A DNA stretch of 64,000 nucleotides from a virus: the IMG/VR virus record IMGVR_UViG_3300033148_006706, positions 1-64,000 of that record. One strand, given 5' to 3'. Of this stretch, positions 1 to 8,259 are shown in pieces. The stretch's first letter is position 1; each line of letters opens with the position of its first letter. The translations under genes and the position numbers were made by a program. Under the pieces are notes generated by a model. It was not told the origin of the DNA. It saw only the letters and a list, made by a program, of their open reading frames with translations, and did no database searches.

Positions 1-198
1 TGTGAAAGGCTGGATACAATTGAGGGATCGTTTTTATTATCCTGTTATGAAAGAAGTGCATTTAAAATTCCTGACAGCTGGGAAAAGTATCAGATAAAAA
101 CAGTTAAATCGGCGGGGTTTAATAGATGTAAAAGTATAGAAACTGTATATAGAAAAGTAAGTAAGAAGGTGATGGAGCAGGGGTTATTGTTTACATAA
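1..198 (+). CDS. Dam-type adenine methyltransferase, C-terminal fragment (cut by window edge)
   Basis: The first 198 bases are an open frame in phase 1 ending in TAA. The 65 residues match the C-terminus of the next gene nearly residue for residue: both have FLLSCYE, then a WEKYQIKTVKS block, then NRCKSIETVYRKV. It is therefore the tail of a second D12-class DNA N6-adenine methyltransferase. The catalytic part lies outside the window. The final residues (EQGLLFT) differ from those of the neighbour, so the two are distinct tandem paralogs and not an assembly duplicate. Confidence 0.85.
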   Translation, partial: CERLDTIEGSFLLSCYERSAFKIPDSWEKYQIKTVKSAGFNRCKSIETVYRKVSKKVMEQGLLFT

Positions 199-220
199 AT
201 CAGTAAAAAAGGGATAATAA

Positions 221-1018
221 GTGGATAATAAAATACCTTTGAGTTATTATGGTGGGAAGTATAAAATATCTAAGAAACTAATTGAATTATTCCCCCCTCA
301 TACAACTTATTGTGAGCCTTTTTGTGGCGGAGCTTCTGTTTTCTGGAATAAACCAAAAAGTAAAATTGAGGCGCTTAATGATCATGATGAACGTCTGATA
401 ATTTTTTATAGATGTTTACAAGGGGGTTCTGAGGAGTTTTTAAGAAAAATTGAATATACCCCTTATAGTGAAGTCGAATATAGAAAAGCAAATCAAATTT
501 TAAAGAATCATAAACAACACACACAAGTAGATGTTGCGTGGGCTATTTTTGTAAGCATGAATCAAGGTTTTTCAGGTATAGCAGGAGGGGGATGGGGCAG
601 AAGCAAAAAAGATGAACGTAATGCATTAAATTTCTTAAACAAGAAAAAAATGTTGCAACAATTTATTAAAAGATTAGAAAAAGTTTATATTAGTTGTAGT
701 GATGTAATTCAGTGTATAGATTATTGGGACTTTGAGGATACACTTTTTTATCTAGACCCGCCTTATCCCGAGACTGATCAAGGTCATTATTCTGGATATT
801 TAATGCAGGATTTTAATATATTGTGTGAGAAGTTGAATACTATTAAAGGTTCTTTTTTATTATCCTGTTATGAAAAAGCAGCGATGAAAGTTCCTGATAA
901 TTGGGAGAAATATCAGATAAAAACAGTTAAATCGGTGGGGCCAAACAGATGTAAAAGTATAGAGACTGTATATAGAAAAGTAAATGAAAAGATGAAAAGA
1001 CAAATTTTCTTTATATAG
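221..1018 (+). CDS. DNA N6-adenine methyltransferase, Dam/D12 class
   Basis: Transfers a methyl group from AdoMet to adenine in DNA, probably to protect or mark phage DNA. The 265-residue length is normal for Dam. Visible motifs are SYYGGK (8-13) and EPFCGGASVFW (32-42), the AdoMet-binding region, and the catalytic DPPY at 179-182 in FYLDPPYP. The start is GTG at 221; a weak GGGATAA lies just upstream, and no better start would keep the N-terminal GGK motif. It follows the related partial gene after 22 bases, so the pair is a tandem duplication. The target sequence (GATC or other) cannot be read from the protein. Confidence 0.9.
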   Translation: MDNKIPLSYYGGKYKISKKLIELFPPHTTYCEPFCGGASVFWNKPKSKIEALNDHDERLIIFYRCLQGGSEEFLRKIEYTPYSEVEYRKANQILKNHKQHTQVDVAWAIFVSMNQGFSGIAGGGWGRSKKDERNALNFLNKKKMLQQFIKRLEKVYISCSDVIQCIDYWDFEDTLFYLDPPYPETDQGHYSGYLMQDFNILCEKLNTIKGSFLLSCYEKAAMKVPDNWEKYQIKTVKSVGPNRCKSIETVYRKVNEKMKRQIFFI

Positions 1019-1044
1019 AAACAACAATAGATAGGAGGGAAAAC

Positions 1045-2031
1045 ATGTTTAAAAAATGGAAAGATATTGAAAATAGTTGTAAAGAGAAAATGATTAAAAA
1101 ATTTTTTAATACGTATACTTTTGAAGATGAAATTTTTCAAGTGACAGAAAAAATTCATGGTAGTAATCTGTCAATTATCTTTTACCCTGACGGGCATAGA
1201 GAATATGCTAGACGTAGCGGAGTATTAAAAGATGAAAACTTTTATAATTATAAAGAAGCCTTTAAAAAAGAAAACAATCCTGACCTTTATATTTTTCTTA
1301 ATGCGATTCAACAATTTGCAATAAAAAATGGACAGATAATACAACTTATAGGAGAGCTTTTTGGTAAAGGAGTACAAAAGGGAATTTATTATGGAGAGGG
1401 AATTTATTGGCGCTGGTTCGGTACATACGCAAACGAAGAATTTCTAGCAGTAGAAGATGAGGAGCTTTTGTTGAGTAAAATCGAGGATTTAGGATTTGAT
1501 GTGTATCCGGATAAAATTAGAGTGCCGCTTCTCTGTTTATTTTCTAATATAAGTTCAGCTAAAGATTTTATAGATCAAGTAAAACAAATAGACTTGGAGA
1601 AAGATAGTTTATTAACTCCTCCAGGATATAACAAAAAGAACATAGCTGAAGGTGTTGTTATACGACCTTATAATCGAAATTATGCGATTAATCATCAATG
1701 GTTTCTTTTTAAATATAAGCATCCAAAATTTGAGGAAATTATAATGGGAAAAAATAAAGCAAAGAAGCCTAAAGTTAAGGTTTCAGAGAAAGTACAGAAT
1801 ATAGCTCAAGAAATGTGTAGATATGTAAATGAGAACAGGACAGAGAGCCTCTTTTCAAAAGAAGGAGAAATACAAGATGAAAAACAGATAGGAGAATATA
1901 TCAAATTATATTTAGAAGATATATATAAAGATTGCCTTTTAGATTTAAAAGATTTAAAAAAAGAAGAAAAAAAGTATATTAATAAACAGATGACAAACTT
2001 GATAGTAAAGGAATTGAGAAGATGTTTATAG
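1045..2031 (+). CDS. rnlB: RNA ligase, Rnl2 (T4 gp24.1) type
   Basis: ATP-dependent RNA ligase that seals 3'-OH/5'-phosphate nicks in double-stranded RNA. The N-terminus (MFKKW...) and overall layout follow T4 Rnl2. Nucleotidyltransferase motif I is EKIHGSN, with the predicted adenylated lysine K36. Later motifs are IQLIGELFGKGVQKG, AEGVVIRP and FLFKYKHPKF, followed by the C-terminal helical domain of Rnl2 enzymes. Length 328 residues, close to T4 Rnl2. Ribosome binding site GGAGGG precedes ATG 1045. The last 10 bases overlap the start of the gp46-like gene, so translation of the two is probably coupled. Confidence 0.92.
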   Translation: MFKKWKDIENSCKEKMIKKFFNTYTFEDEIFQVTEKIHGSNLSIIFYPDGHREYARRSGVLKDENFYNYKEAFKKENNPDLYIFLNAIQQFAIKNGQIIQLIGELFGKGVQKGIYYGEGIYWRWFGTYANEEFLAVEDEELLLSKIEDLGFDVYPDKIRVPLLCLFSNISSAKDFIDQVKQIDLEKDSLLTPPGYNKKNIAEGVVIRPYNRNYAINHQWFLFKYKHPKFEEIIMGKNKAKKPKVKVSEKVQNIAQEMCRYVNENRTESLFSKEGEIQDEKQIGEYIKLYLEDIYKDCLLDLKDLKKEEKKYINKQMTNLIVKELRRCL

Positions 2032-4058
2032 AAAATCTTACGATTGAGAACTATGGCGCATTAAAAAATGCGATGTTAGAATTTCAAAAAGGATTCAATA
2101 TTCTTAGTGGTTCTAATGGGGCAGGGAAGTCACATATTATTAGAGCATTAGCATATCTCATTCTTAATCACAATGAAGGTAAAATTGAAGATGATTTAAA
2201 TTGGCATAGTAATTCTTTTACTATCCAGACTAAGATTAAATATGGTGGGAAAGATTTTATAATTAAGAATCATTATGATGGAAAAAATGTATTGAAAGAG
2301 TTAATAATTTCCTCTAATGGAAATAAACAGCAGTACAGCGGAAATAAAGATGTAGTGGACGTACTTTCACAATATTTTGATCCTACTTATTCTAAACCGG
2401 CTCTTATAGCTTTTCAGGGTGAAATGGATGTAGTAACAGCAACTCCTGCTAAAAGACGAGAGAGTTTAAAAAATATTTACGATTTGAATTTTCAAAAAGA
2501 AATTCAGCAATTAGAAGATGAAAAAACGTCATTAGAATTAAAAGTACAGGAATTGGAAAAGCAGATAGCAATTCTTGAAAGTAAAAGCTATAATTTATAT
2601 AAAAAAGAAAGACTCCCTTTTAATGAGAATACATATAAAGAAAAAGAAACAGATGTTAAAAAATTACAAAGTAAGAAACAATCTTTAGAAAATGAGATAA
2701 ACGATTTTGAATCAAAATTACAAAATGTTAATCGATTTAAAAGTTTTTATGAAAGTAAAGAAAGAGAAATTAAAGAATTATTGGACAAGAAAGATATTTT
2801 GCAAAGTAAGATAAACGAATTAAAAAATGTTATAACTAATCCCAATTATAATGTAGTAGATAAATTAAAAAAACAAATAGATGATATTAAACTCGAAAGG
2901 ATTAAAGAGGATTTCGATATAAATGTTCTTAATTCTAAAAAAGAAAAACTTTATGAAGAAAAAAATGAGCTTAAGAATATAAAAAAGAATATAGAATTGG
3001 TGGAAATGGGTAAGTGCCCGACTTGTGGAGCGGATTTTTCTAATGTCGATATAAATGATTATAAGAGACGTTATGAAGAAAAAGAAGAAATAGTAAGCGC
3101 CATTAATAAAGAAATAGAGGCTATTGAGAAAGATTATAAAACTTGGCAGGAGAAAAAGAAAAAAAACGATAGAAAGAAGGAATTAAAAAATAATTTAATT
3201 AATCAACTTAAATATGAAGAAAAGAAAATAGAAGATGTTATTAACAGTAGTAAAGAAAGTTTAGAAGAAAGAAGTAATGAATTAGTTAATGTTAATAAAA
3301 AAATAGAAGATTATGCCGAGGAAAAGGAAGTTTTAAAAAAAGATTTACAAAAGGAGCTTGATCAACTACCAGATGAAGCAGATATAGAATCTAAGAATAA
3401 GCAAATTGAGGATATAAAAAACAAAATTGATTTAATAAGCCGGGAAATTGAAGAATATAGAACAGTTCTTAATAAGAATAAATGGATAGAGGAAGAAAAT
3501 AAAAAGATACTGAAACAAAAAGATGAGGATGAAAAATTAAAGCAAAAGATTAATAAAGATCATGATCATTTATTGAAAGAAGTAAACGAATATAAAAAAT
3601 CTGTAGATATTCTAAAAAAGGATTTTCCTAATTATATAATAAACGAACTTAAAAGCGATATAGAAACAGGAATGAATGAAATACTGGATAAAGCATATAA
3701 CGGAAGATATCATGTACAAATAAAAGAAAATCGCAGTGGACTTTCTATTGTATATGGAAACGATAAAGAAATAAAACTTGCAAGCGGAGCAGAAAAAAAT
3801 TTATTTACCATAGGATTTAAGAATGCATTTACGAGGCTGGCAGGATTAAAGGTACTTTTGTTGGATGAATGCGATAACTTCATGGATGAAGATATAGCGA
3901 AAAAGACCTTTGATGTTCTTCAGAATCTTATAGAACAAGAAGCACTTAATCAGGTTATTCTTATTACTCATAAGCAGAGTGTTAAAGAATTACTGGAGGG
4001 TGATTATAGAGCTAGAGTTTTTGAAGTAAAAAATGGTGGGGCATTTTTACTTGAATGA
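2022..4058 (+). CDS. Recombination nuclease ATPase subunit, gp46/Rad50/SbcC-like
   Basis: SMC-type ATPase of the T4 gp46-gp47 complex, which resects DNA ends for recombination-dependent replication. The Walker A GSNGAGKS is at residues 30-37. A long Lys/Glu-rich coiled coil is interrupted by a zinc-hook CPTC (C332 and C335). The ABC signature region LASGAEKN and Walker B LLLDECDN (D615, E616) lie in the C-terminal half-domain. At 678 residues it is somewhat longer than T4 gp46. Its nuclease partner is encoded 11 kb away at 15531-16481, unlike in T4 where 46 and 47 are neighbours. The ATG overlaps the ligase gene. Confidence 0.93.
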   Translation: MFIENLTIENYGALKNAMLEFQKGFNILSGSNGAGKSHIIRALAYLILNHNEGKIEDDLNWHSNSFTIQTKIKYGGKDFIIKNHYDGKNVLKELIISSNGNKQQYSGNKDVVDVLSQYFDPTYSKPALIAFQGEMDVVTATPAKRRESLKNIYDLNFQKEIQQLEDEKTSLELKVQELEKQIAILESKSYNLYKKERLPFNENTYKEKETDVKKLQSKKQSLENEINDFESKLQNVNRFKSFYESKEREIKELLDKKDILQSKINELKNVITNPNYNVVDKLKKQIDDIKLERIKEDFDINVLNSKKEKLYEEKNELKNIKKNIELVEMGKCPTCGADFSNVDINDYKRRYEEKEEIVSAINKEIEAIEKDYKTWQEKKKKNDRKKELKNNLINQLKYEEKKIEDVINSSKESLEERSNELVNVNKKIEDYAEEKEVLKKDLQKELDQLPDEADIESKNKQIEDIKNKIDLISREIEEYRTVLNKNKWIEEENKKILKQKDEDEKLKQKINKDHDHLLKEVNEYKKSVDILKKDFPNYIINELKSDIETGMNEILDKAYNGRYHVQIKENRSGLSIVYGNDKEIKLASGAEKNLFTIGFKNAFTRLAGLKVLLLDECDNFMDEDIAKKTFDVLQNLIEQEALNQVILITHKQSVKELLEGDYRARVFEVKNGGAFLLE

Positions 4059-4194
4059 CAAATTTTTAAAATAACGATTCCGATAATACTCTTATGCTAT
4101 ATAGTGAATTTTTTAAAAAAAGTATATTTTTTTATTAAAAATTTGGATAAAGAAATATATATTAGACATATAAACGAATAAATTAAAGGAAGAA

Positions 4195-5118
4195 ATGGTG
4201 AATATTAAAAAGCAAAAGTTGATAATGTTGAAAGGGCTCCCCGCATCTGGAAAAACTACTTGGGCAAAGGAACAAATTTTAAAAGCCAATGGATCAATAA
4301 AAAGAGTTAATAAAGACGATTTAAGAAAGATGATCGATATATCTCAATGGAGTAAAGAAAAAGAATTACATATCCTAAGGATTAGAGACACGATTATATA
4401 TTATTACCTCAGTAACGGGTATTCAGTAATTGTAGATGATACAAATTTGAATCCATATCATGAACAACGACTCAGACGAATTGTAAGCGAGTATAATAGT
4501 AATGTCAGAGAGCATTCTGTTGAGTTTGAAGTTAATGATTCTTTCTGTGATGTTGATTATCGAGAATGTATTAAAAGAGATTTGATAAGAGGAAAAGAAG
4601 CGGTGGGAGAAAAGGTTATCATTAATATGTATAGAAAATATTTACATAAGGCACCCGTTCTTATTCCTTATAAAGTTGAATTACCCGACTGTATTTTAGT
4701 GGATGTTGATTGGACTCTTGCTATTCATGAATACCGTGATCCTTTTGATTATTATAAATGCACAGAAGATAAATTAAATACACCAATTGCATCTTTAATA
4801 AACGATATTCAAAATCGACATTCACTATCGTATACAATGATTGTAACAGGTAGAGAGAATATAAAGTATGAATCGGGAGTAACAGTTTGGGATTTAACAA
4901 GTGAATGGCTTAATAAAAATCATATTCGTTATGATAGAATTTTTATTAGAGAAGAAGGAGATCATAGACCTGATTGGATGGTAAAAAAAGAAATGTTTGA
5001 AAAGCATATTAAGGATAAATATAACGTGTTATATGTTATAGACGACAGAAGGCAAACTATAGACATGTGGCGTAAAGAGGGATTGACAGTACTTGATGTA
5101 GCTGGTCACGATTTTTAA
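4195..5118 (+). CDS. pseT: Polynucleotide 5'-kinase / 3'-phosphatase (T4 PseT type)
   Basis: Repairs broken RNA ends by adding 5'-phosphate and removing 3'-phosphate, so that RNA ligase can rejoin cut tRNA. The N-terminal kinase has the P-loop GLPASGKT (14-21). The C-terminal half is a HAD phosphatase with VDVDWTLA (nucleophile region D170 and D172), VTGRE and VIDDRRQTIDMWR, in the same order as T4 Pnkp. The usual DxDGT has Trp instead of Gly (W173). Length 307, like T4 PseT (301). AAAGGAAG precedes ATG 4195, and the Rnl1-type ligase follows after 13 bases. The 136 bases upstream hold AT-rich sequence with no clear motif. Confidence 0.93.
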   Translation: MVNIKKQKLIMLKGLPASGKTTWAKEQILKANGSIKRVNKDDLRKMIDISQWSKEKELHILRIRDTIIYYYLSNGYSVIVDDTNLNPYHEQRLRRIVSEYNSNVREHSVEFEVNDSFCDVDYRECIKRDLIRGKEAVGEKVIINMYRKYLHKAPVLIPYKVELPDCILVDVDWTLAIHEYRDPFDYYKCTEDKLNTPIASLINDIQNRHSLSYTMIVTGRENIKYESGVTVWDLTSEWLNKNHIRYDRIFIREEGDHRPDWMVKKEMFEKHIKDKYNVLYVIDDRRQTIDMWRKEGLTVLDVAGHDF

Positions 5119-5131
5119 ATGAGGAAAAAAA

Positions 5132-6262
5132 ATGAATCTATATTTACAGAATTTTTTAATTGAGCATCCCAACGATTGGAAGGAAATATTAAAAGAAAAA
5201 CCTTATGCATTTAAAGTTATAGAGAAAGACGATTTAGTATTATTTAAATATAATCAGATAGACAGTGATTTTAATATTCCTTTAGTACAGGAGGCACGAG
5301 GAATTGTATTTGATAAAAGCGATTGGAGTGTTATTAAGCACCCTTTCCATAAATTTTTTAACTATGGAGAATCTAACGCAGCCGTTATCGATTGGGGATC
5401 AGCTAGTATACAAGAAAAAATTGATGGCTCTCTTATCGCATGTTATTTTTATAAAAATGAATGGATGATATCGACTAACGGAACTATCGATGCACGAGAT
5501 GCAAGTTTACAGTTTCCCGTTCAATTAAATAAAAAGAAAAAAATAAACTCATTTTACGATCTTGTAGTTTATACACTAGAACAAATGTTTGGACGTGATT
5601 ATATTTTTGGAGTTTTCCAGAATATAGATAAAAAGTCAACGCATCTTTTTGAAATAGCAACCCCAATTAATAGGATAGTTGTCCCCTATAAGGATTTTAA
5701 AATTTATTACTTATGTTCAAAGGTAAATAGTACAGGTATCGAATATTACAGTAAACCATTACTTGATAGATTCCCAATTCCGAAAGTATATTCATTTAAT
5801 TCATTGGAAGATTGTGTTAAAGCAGCTAAAGAATTACAATATGATAGTGAGGGCTATGTAATAGTGGATAAAAACTGGAATCGTATTAAAATTAAGAGTC
5901 CAGCATATATAGCTGCGCATCATTTAAGAGGTGAAGATGTCGTAACAGATAAAAAATTACTCAATCTTATTCTTGCTAATGAAGGGAATGAATTTCTTAC
6001 GTATTTCCCCGAGTTTAAAGATGCCTATAATAATTTATATAATAGACTTTTACAGTTAAAAACAAGAATGGGGGCGGATGCAAAAAAGCTTGAAGAGATG
6101 CAGAAAGGGAATAAATCAAGAAAAGAAATAGCTTTATGGGCTAATAAAGAGTGCGTTATACCTGCGTTTATATTTCAATTGCTTGATAAGAAAATTGAAA
6201 ACATTGATAATTTTATATATAATAAATGTAAAGTAGAAAAACTTTTAGAGTATATAAAATAA
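5132..6262 (+). CDS. rnlA: RNA ligase 1 (T4 gp63/RnlA type)
   Basis: Joins 3'-OH and 5'-phosphate ends of single-stranded RNA, in T4 chiefly cleaved tRNA anticodon loops. VQEARGIVFD at about 52-61 matches the conserved region of the T4 enzyme. Motif I is EKIDGSL with predicted lysine K96 (K99 in T4). SEGYVIVDK and RIKIKSPAY fit the later motifs IV and V. Length 376, essentially that of T4 Rnl1 (374). It stands directly behind the kinase-phosphatase, forming the classic end-healing and end-sealing pair. Ribosome site GAGG lies just before ATG 5132. Confidence 0.92.
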   Translation: MNLYLQNFLIEHPNDWKEILKEKPYAFKVIEKDDLVLFKYNQIDSDFNIPLVQEARGIVFDKSDWSVIKHPFHKFFNYGESNAAVIDWGSASIQEKIDGSLIACYFYKNEWMISTNGTIDARDASLQFPVQLNKKKKINSFYDLVVYTLEQMFGRDYIFGVFQNIDKKSTHLFEIATPINRIVVPYKDFKIYYLCSKVNSTGIEYYSKPLLDRFPIPKVYSFNSLEDCVKAAKELQYDSEGYVIVDKNWNRIKIKSPAYIAAHHLRGEDVVTDKKLLNLILANEGNEFLTYFPEFKDAYNNLYNRLLQLKTRMGADAKKLEEMQKGNKSRKEIALWANKECVIPAFIFQLLDKKIENIDNFIYNKCKVEKLLEYIK

Positions 6263-6263
6263 T

Positions 6264-6289
6264 ATCTTATAGAGGGGGGGATATAAGAT
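6264..6289 (+). promoter_or_regulatory. Hairpin presenting the ribosome binding site of the ThyX-like gene
   Basis: ATCTTATA (6264-6271) pairs perfectly with TATAAGAT (6282-6289). The 10-base loop is GAGGGGGGGA, the Shine-Dalgarno sequence, and the last two stem bases are the A and T of the ATG at 6288. The ribosome site would be exposed while the start codon is partly closed. The pairing is seen directly; a regulatory role is inference. Confidence 0.4.
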
Positions 6290-6982
6290 GAGAATATTTA
6301 ATGACAGGGTATACGGATTAGAAACTTCTATTGTTGCTAGTGGATATCCGATGCGAGATGTAGTAAAAGAATTTACTCCTGTTCTTTTAGTTAAAGATTC
6401 TATAAGGGCTAGAAAACTTGGAAGATCTAAAAGTAATAGTGGGCATGACTGCTATTTAAAAGGTATCGTAGTGCAAGCCGATATAGAGTTTCCTCTGTAT
6501 TGGCTTAAACAGTTTCAGCGATATCATTTCGTTGATATAGTATCAAGTCAATCAACAATGCATCGGATTCTTAGTATGAACATAAAAGAACATTGCAATA
6601 AGTGGGTAGATGAAGAAGTAATAGATATAGTGAACAAATGGATAACATTATACAATGATTTTGATAATAAATTACAAGAAATTAATAATAATGAAAGATT
6701 AACATTTAAAGAAGCATCTAATATACGCCCTCAAGATAAAATTTATATAGAGGACAAAAAAAAAGGGGGGGGGGTGATTGGTATTCTAAAGAAGATATTT
6801 ATATGAAAATAATATCAAATTTGCCTAGCGGATTCCAGATGGTTATGCGTATTACTACTAATTATTTACAATTAAAAACTATTTACCGGCAGAGAAAAAA
6901 TCACAAATTACCAGAATGGCGTATATTCTGTGATTGGATTTTATCATTGCCGGAATTTAAAGAATTAACAGGAGTTCCTTGA
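6288..6982 (+). CDS. ThyX-like (flavin-dependent thymidylate synthase-like) protein, frame broken at a homopolymer
   Basis: The first frame gives 172 residues and stops at 6806. It contains a conserved phage block with QFQRYHFVDIVSSQSTMHR, which resembles the RHRxxSxNExSxRY signature of ThyX. At 6756-6774 lies A9G10. Moving to the -1 frame there opens a further stretch with RITTNYLQL, RQRKNHKLPEW and FCDWILSLPEF, which reads like the missing ThyX C-terminal half and ends in TGA 6980-6982, overlapping the next ATG by one base. The intact protein is therefore probably about 230 residues. Causes could be a sequencing error in the run, slippage, or a real mutation. The ThyX relation is my inference from motif spacing. 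Confidence 0.6.
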
Positions 6983-7539
6983 TGTGGATACATAAATTTG
7001 TTTGGTATAAAATAACTTGTATTTTTAAAGAAGTAAAATGGTTTTTTCAAAAGTTGCTTAGGGGGTATGATGATTTGTACTTGCGGAATTTTTATTCTTC
7101 TTTTGTAAAAGAAGTATATCCTAAATTTAAAGCCTTTGCAGAAATGGAAAAACGGGGAATAGCAACATGTTATTTTGAAAATCCTAAAGAGACATGTCAT
7201 GATGACGAGAGTTTTAAAATAGCTTTTAAAAATTATAATAGTGTATTGAAGAAAATACTATTTGCTTTTGAATGGGTATTATATGATAATGAGTTGTGTG
7301 ATAAAAAATTTAAGAAATATTTTGAAGAGAAGTATGGTAATCCGTATGAAAAGATTGAATCAAATCGACATGAACCGTTAACATATACATTAATAAGTAA
7401 TGATGGTACACGAAGGAAAGAGTATCTTTTTGATGATAAACCGTTTTATTATAATAGAAAAATGATAAAAGATTTTAATGATAAAGCTGAAGAGGGATTT
7501 AAACTTTTTGGAGAATATTTATTTACCTTTTGGGATTAA
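6982..7539 (+). CDS. Conserved phage protein of unknown function
   Basis: 185 residues from ATG 6982, which overlaps the TGA of the restored ThyX-like frame; a TTG one codon upstream is also possible. The protein is rich in Lys, Phe and Tyr. It ends in a block with FDDKPFYYNR and EEGFKLFGEYLFTFWD, a pattern I associate with hypothetical proteins of large phages. There is no catalytic motif, signal peptide or membrane segment that I can defend. The overlap suggests translation coupled to the upstream gene. Confidence 0.75.
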   Translation: MWIHKFVWYKITCIFKEVKWFFQKLLRGYDDLYLRNFYSSFVKEVYPKFKAFAEMEKRGIATCYFENPKETCHDDESFKIAFKNYNSVLKKILFAFEWVLYDNELCDKKFKKYFEEKYGNPYEKIESNRHEPLTYTLISNDGTRRKEYLFDDKPFYYNRKMIKDFNDKAEEGFKLFGEYLFTFWD

Positions 7540-7563
7540 AAAATTTATAAAGGCGGTATACTG

Positions 7564-7956
7564 ATGAATCAAAAAAACAGTGTAAAATTATTTAAGAGAT
7601 TTACATTTTTTCATCCTGAAAAGAGGTTGACTGAAAGTCTTATGGCATTTGGATTTGAATGTGGGGATGGGTGGTTTAATATTATTTGGAATTTATGTGA
7701 GAAAATAGAAGAGGAACTTAAGAATCATTCAAGATTAGATGATTTTGTAGTGTTGCAAGTAAAAGAAAAATTTGGCATGTTACGATTTTATACAAATTTT
7801 GAAATTGGAAAAATGAGGAAATATATTGAAGAAGCTGAAAAAGAATCTGCTAATACATGTGAAATTTGTGGGAAAAAAGGAAAATTGAGAGATGATTTAG
7901 GCTGGATAGTTACGCTGTGCGATAAGCATTATAGTGAGAAATTAAACAAATGCTAA
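7564..7956 (+). CDS. Conserved phage protein with C-terminal zinc-binding motif
   Basis: 130 residues. The N-terminal part has GFECGDGWFNIIWNL and QVKEKFGMLRFY, a combination widespread in small phage hypothetical proteins. The C-terminal part carries CEICGKKG and then TLCDKH, a CxxC/CxxH arrangement that could bind one zinc ion. AAAGGCGG precedes ATG 7564. The reading frame overlaps the next gene by a few bases. The role is unknown; a nucleic-acid contact through the zinc motif is possible but not shown. Confidence 0.75.
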   Translation: MNQKNSVKLFKRFTFFHPEKRLTESLMAFGFECGDGWFNIIWNLCEKIEEELKNHSRLDDFVVLQVKEKFGMLRFYTNFEIGKMRKYIEEAEKESANTCEICGKKGKLRDDLGWIVTLCDKHYSEKLNKC

Positions 7957-8240
7957 GAATTGTGGTATATGTTAATAAAGATAAAATAGACGAAATACGA
8001 ATTCGTAATACAATGATTAAGAATGATAAAGGCGAAAATAAGTACATTTTAACTATGCCAAAAGGATACGGGAGTATTGAAGTATGGCATGATAGAATTA
8101 AGCCTTGGCATATACTTGTAGAAAAAGTGCTTTATGAATTGAATAAGACAAATTATAATAATATTATAAATAGAACGGCAGATAAAATAATTCGATATGT
8201 CAGGTATCAAGAAAACAATAAAAAAAATAAAGGGAATTGA
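7950..8240 (+). CDS. Small hypothetical protein
   Basis: 96 residues starting at an ATG that overlaps the end of the preceding gene, so expression is probably by translational coupling. The sequence is mixed charged and beta-prone at the N-terminus (LRIVVYVNKDKIDEIRIRN) and basic at the end (ENNKKNKGN). I do not recognise a family. The tight overlap, the length and the absence of other candidates in the interval support it as a real gene. Confidence 0.6.
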   Translation: MLRIVVYVNKDKIDEIRIRNTMIKNDKGENKYILTMPKGYGSIEVWHDRIKPWHILVEKVLYELNKTNYNNIINRTADKIIRYVRYQENNKKNKGN

Positions 8241-8246
8241 TATATT

Positions 8247-8259
8247 TACTAATATTTTG
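8247..8259 (+). promoter_or_regulatory. Late-promoter motif abutting the terminase start
   Basis: TACTAATATTTTG, whose last base is the G of the GTG start codon. The first nine bases match the motif seen before capsid, sheath and tube genes. No Shine-Dalgarno sequence lies between motif and start, which would fit a leaderless transcript. Confidence 0.5.
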
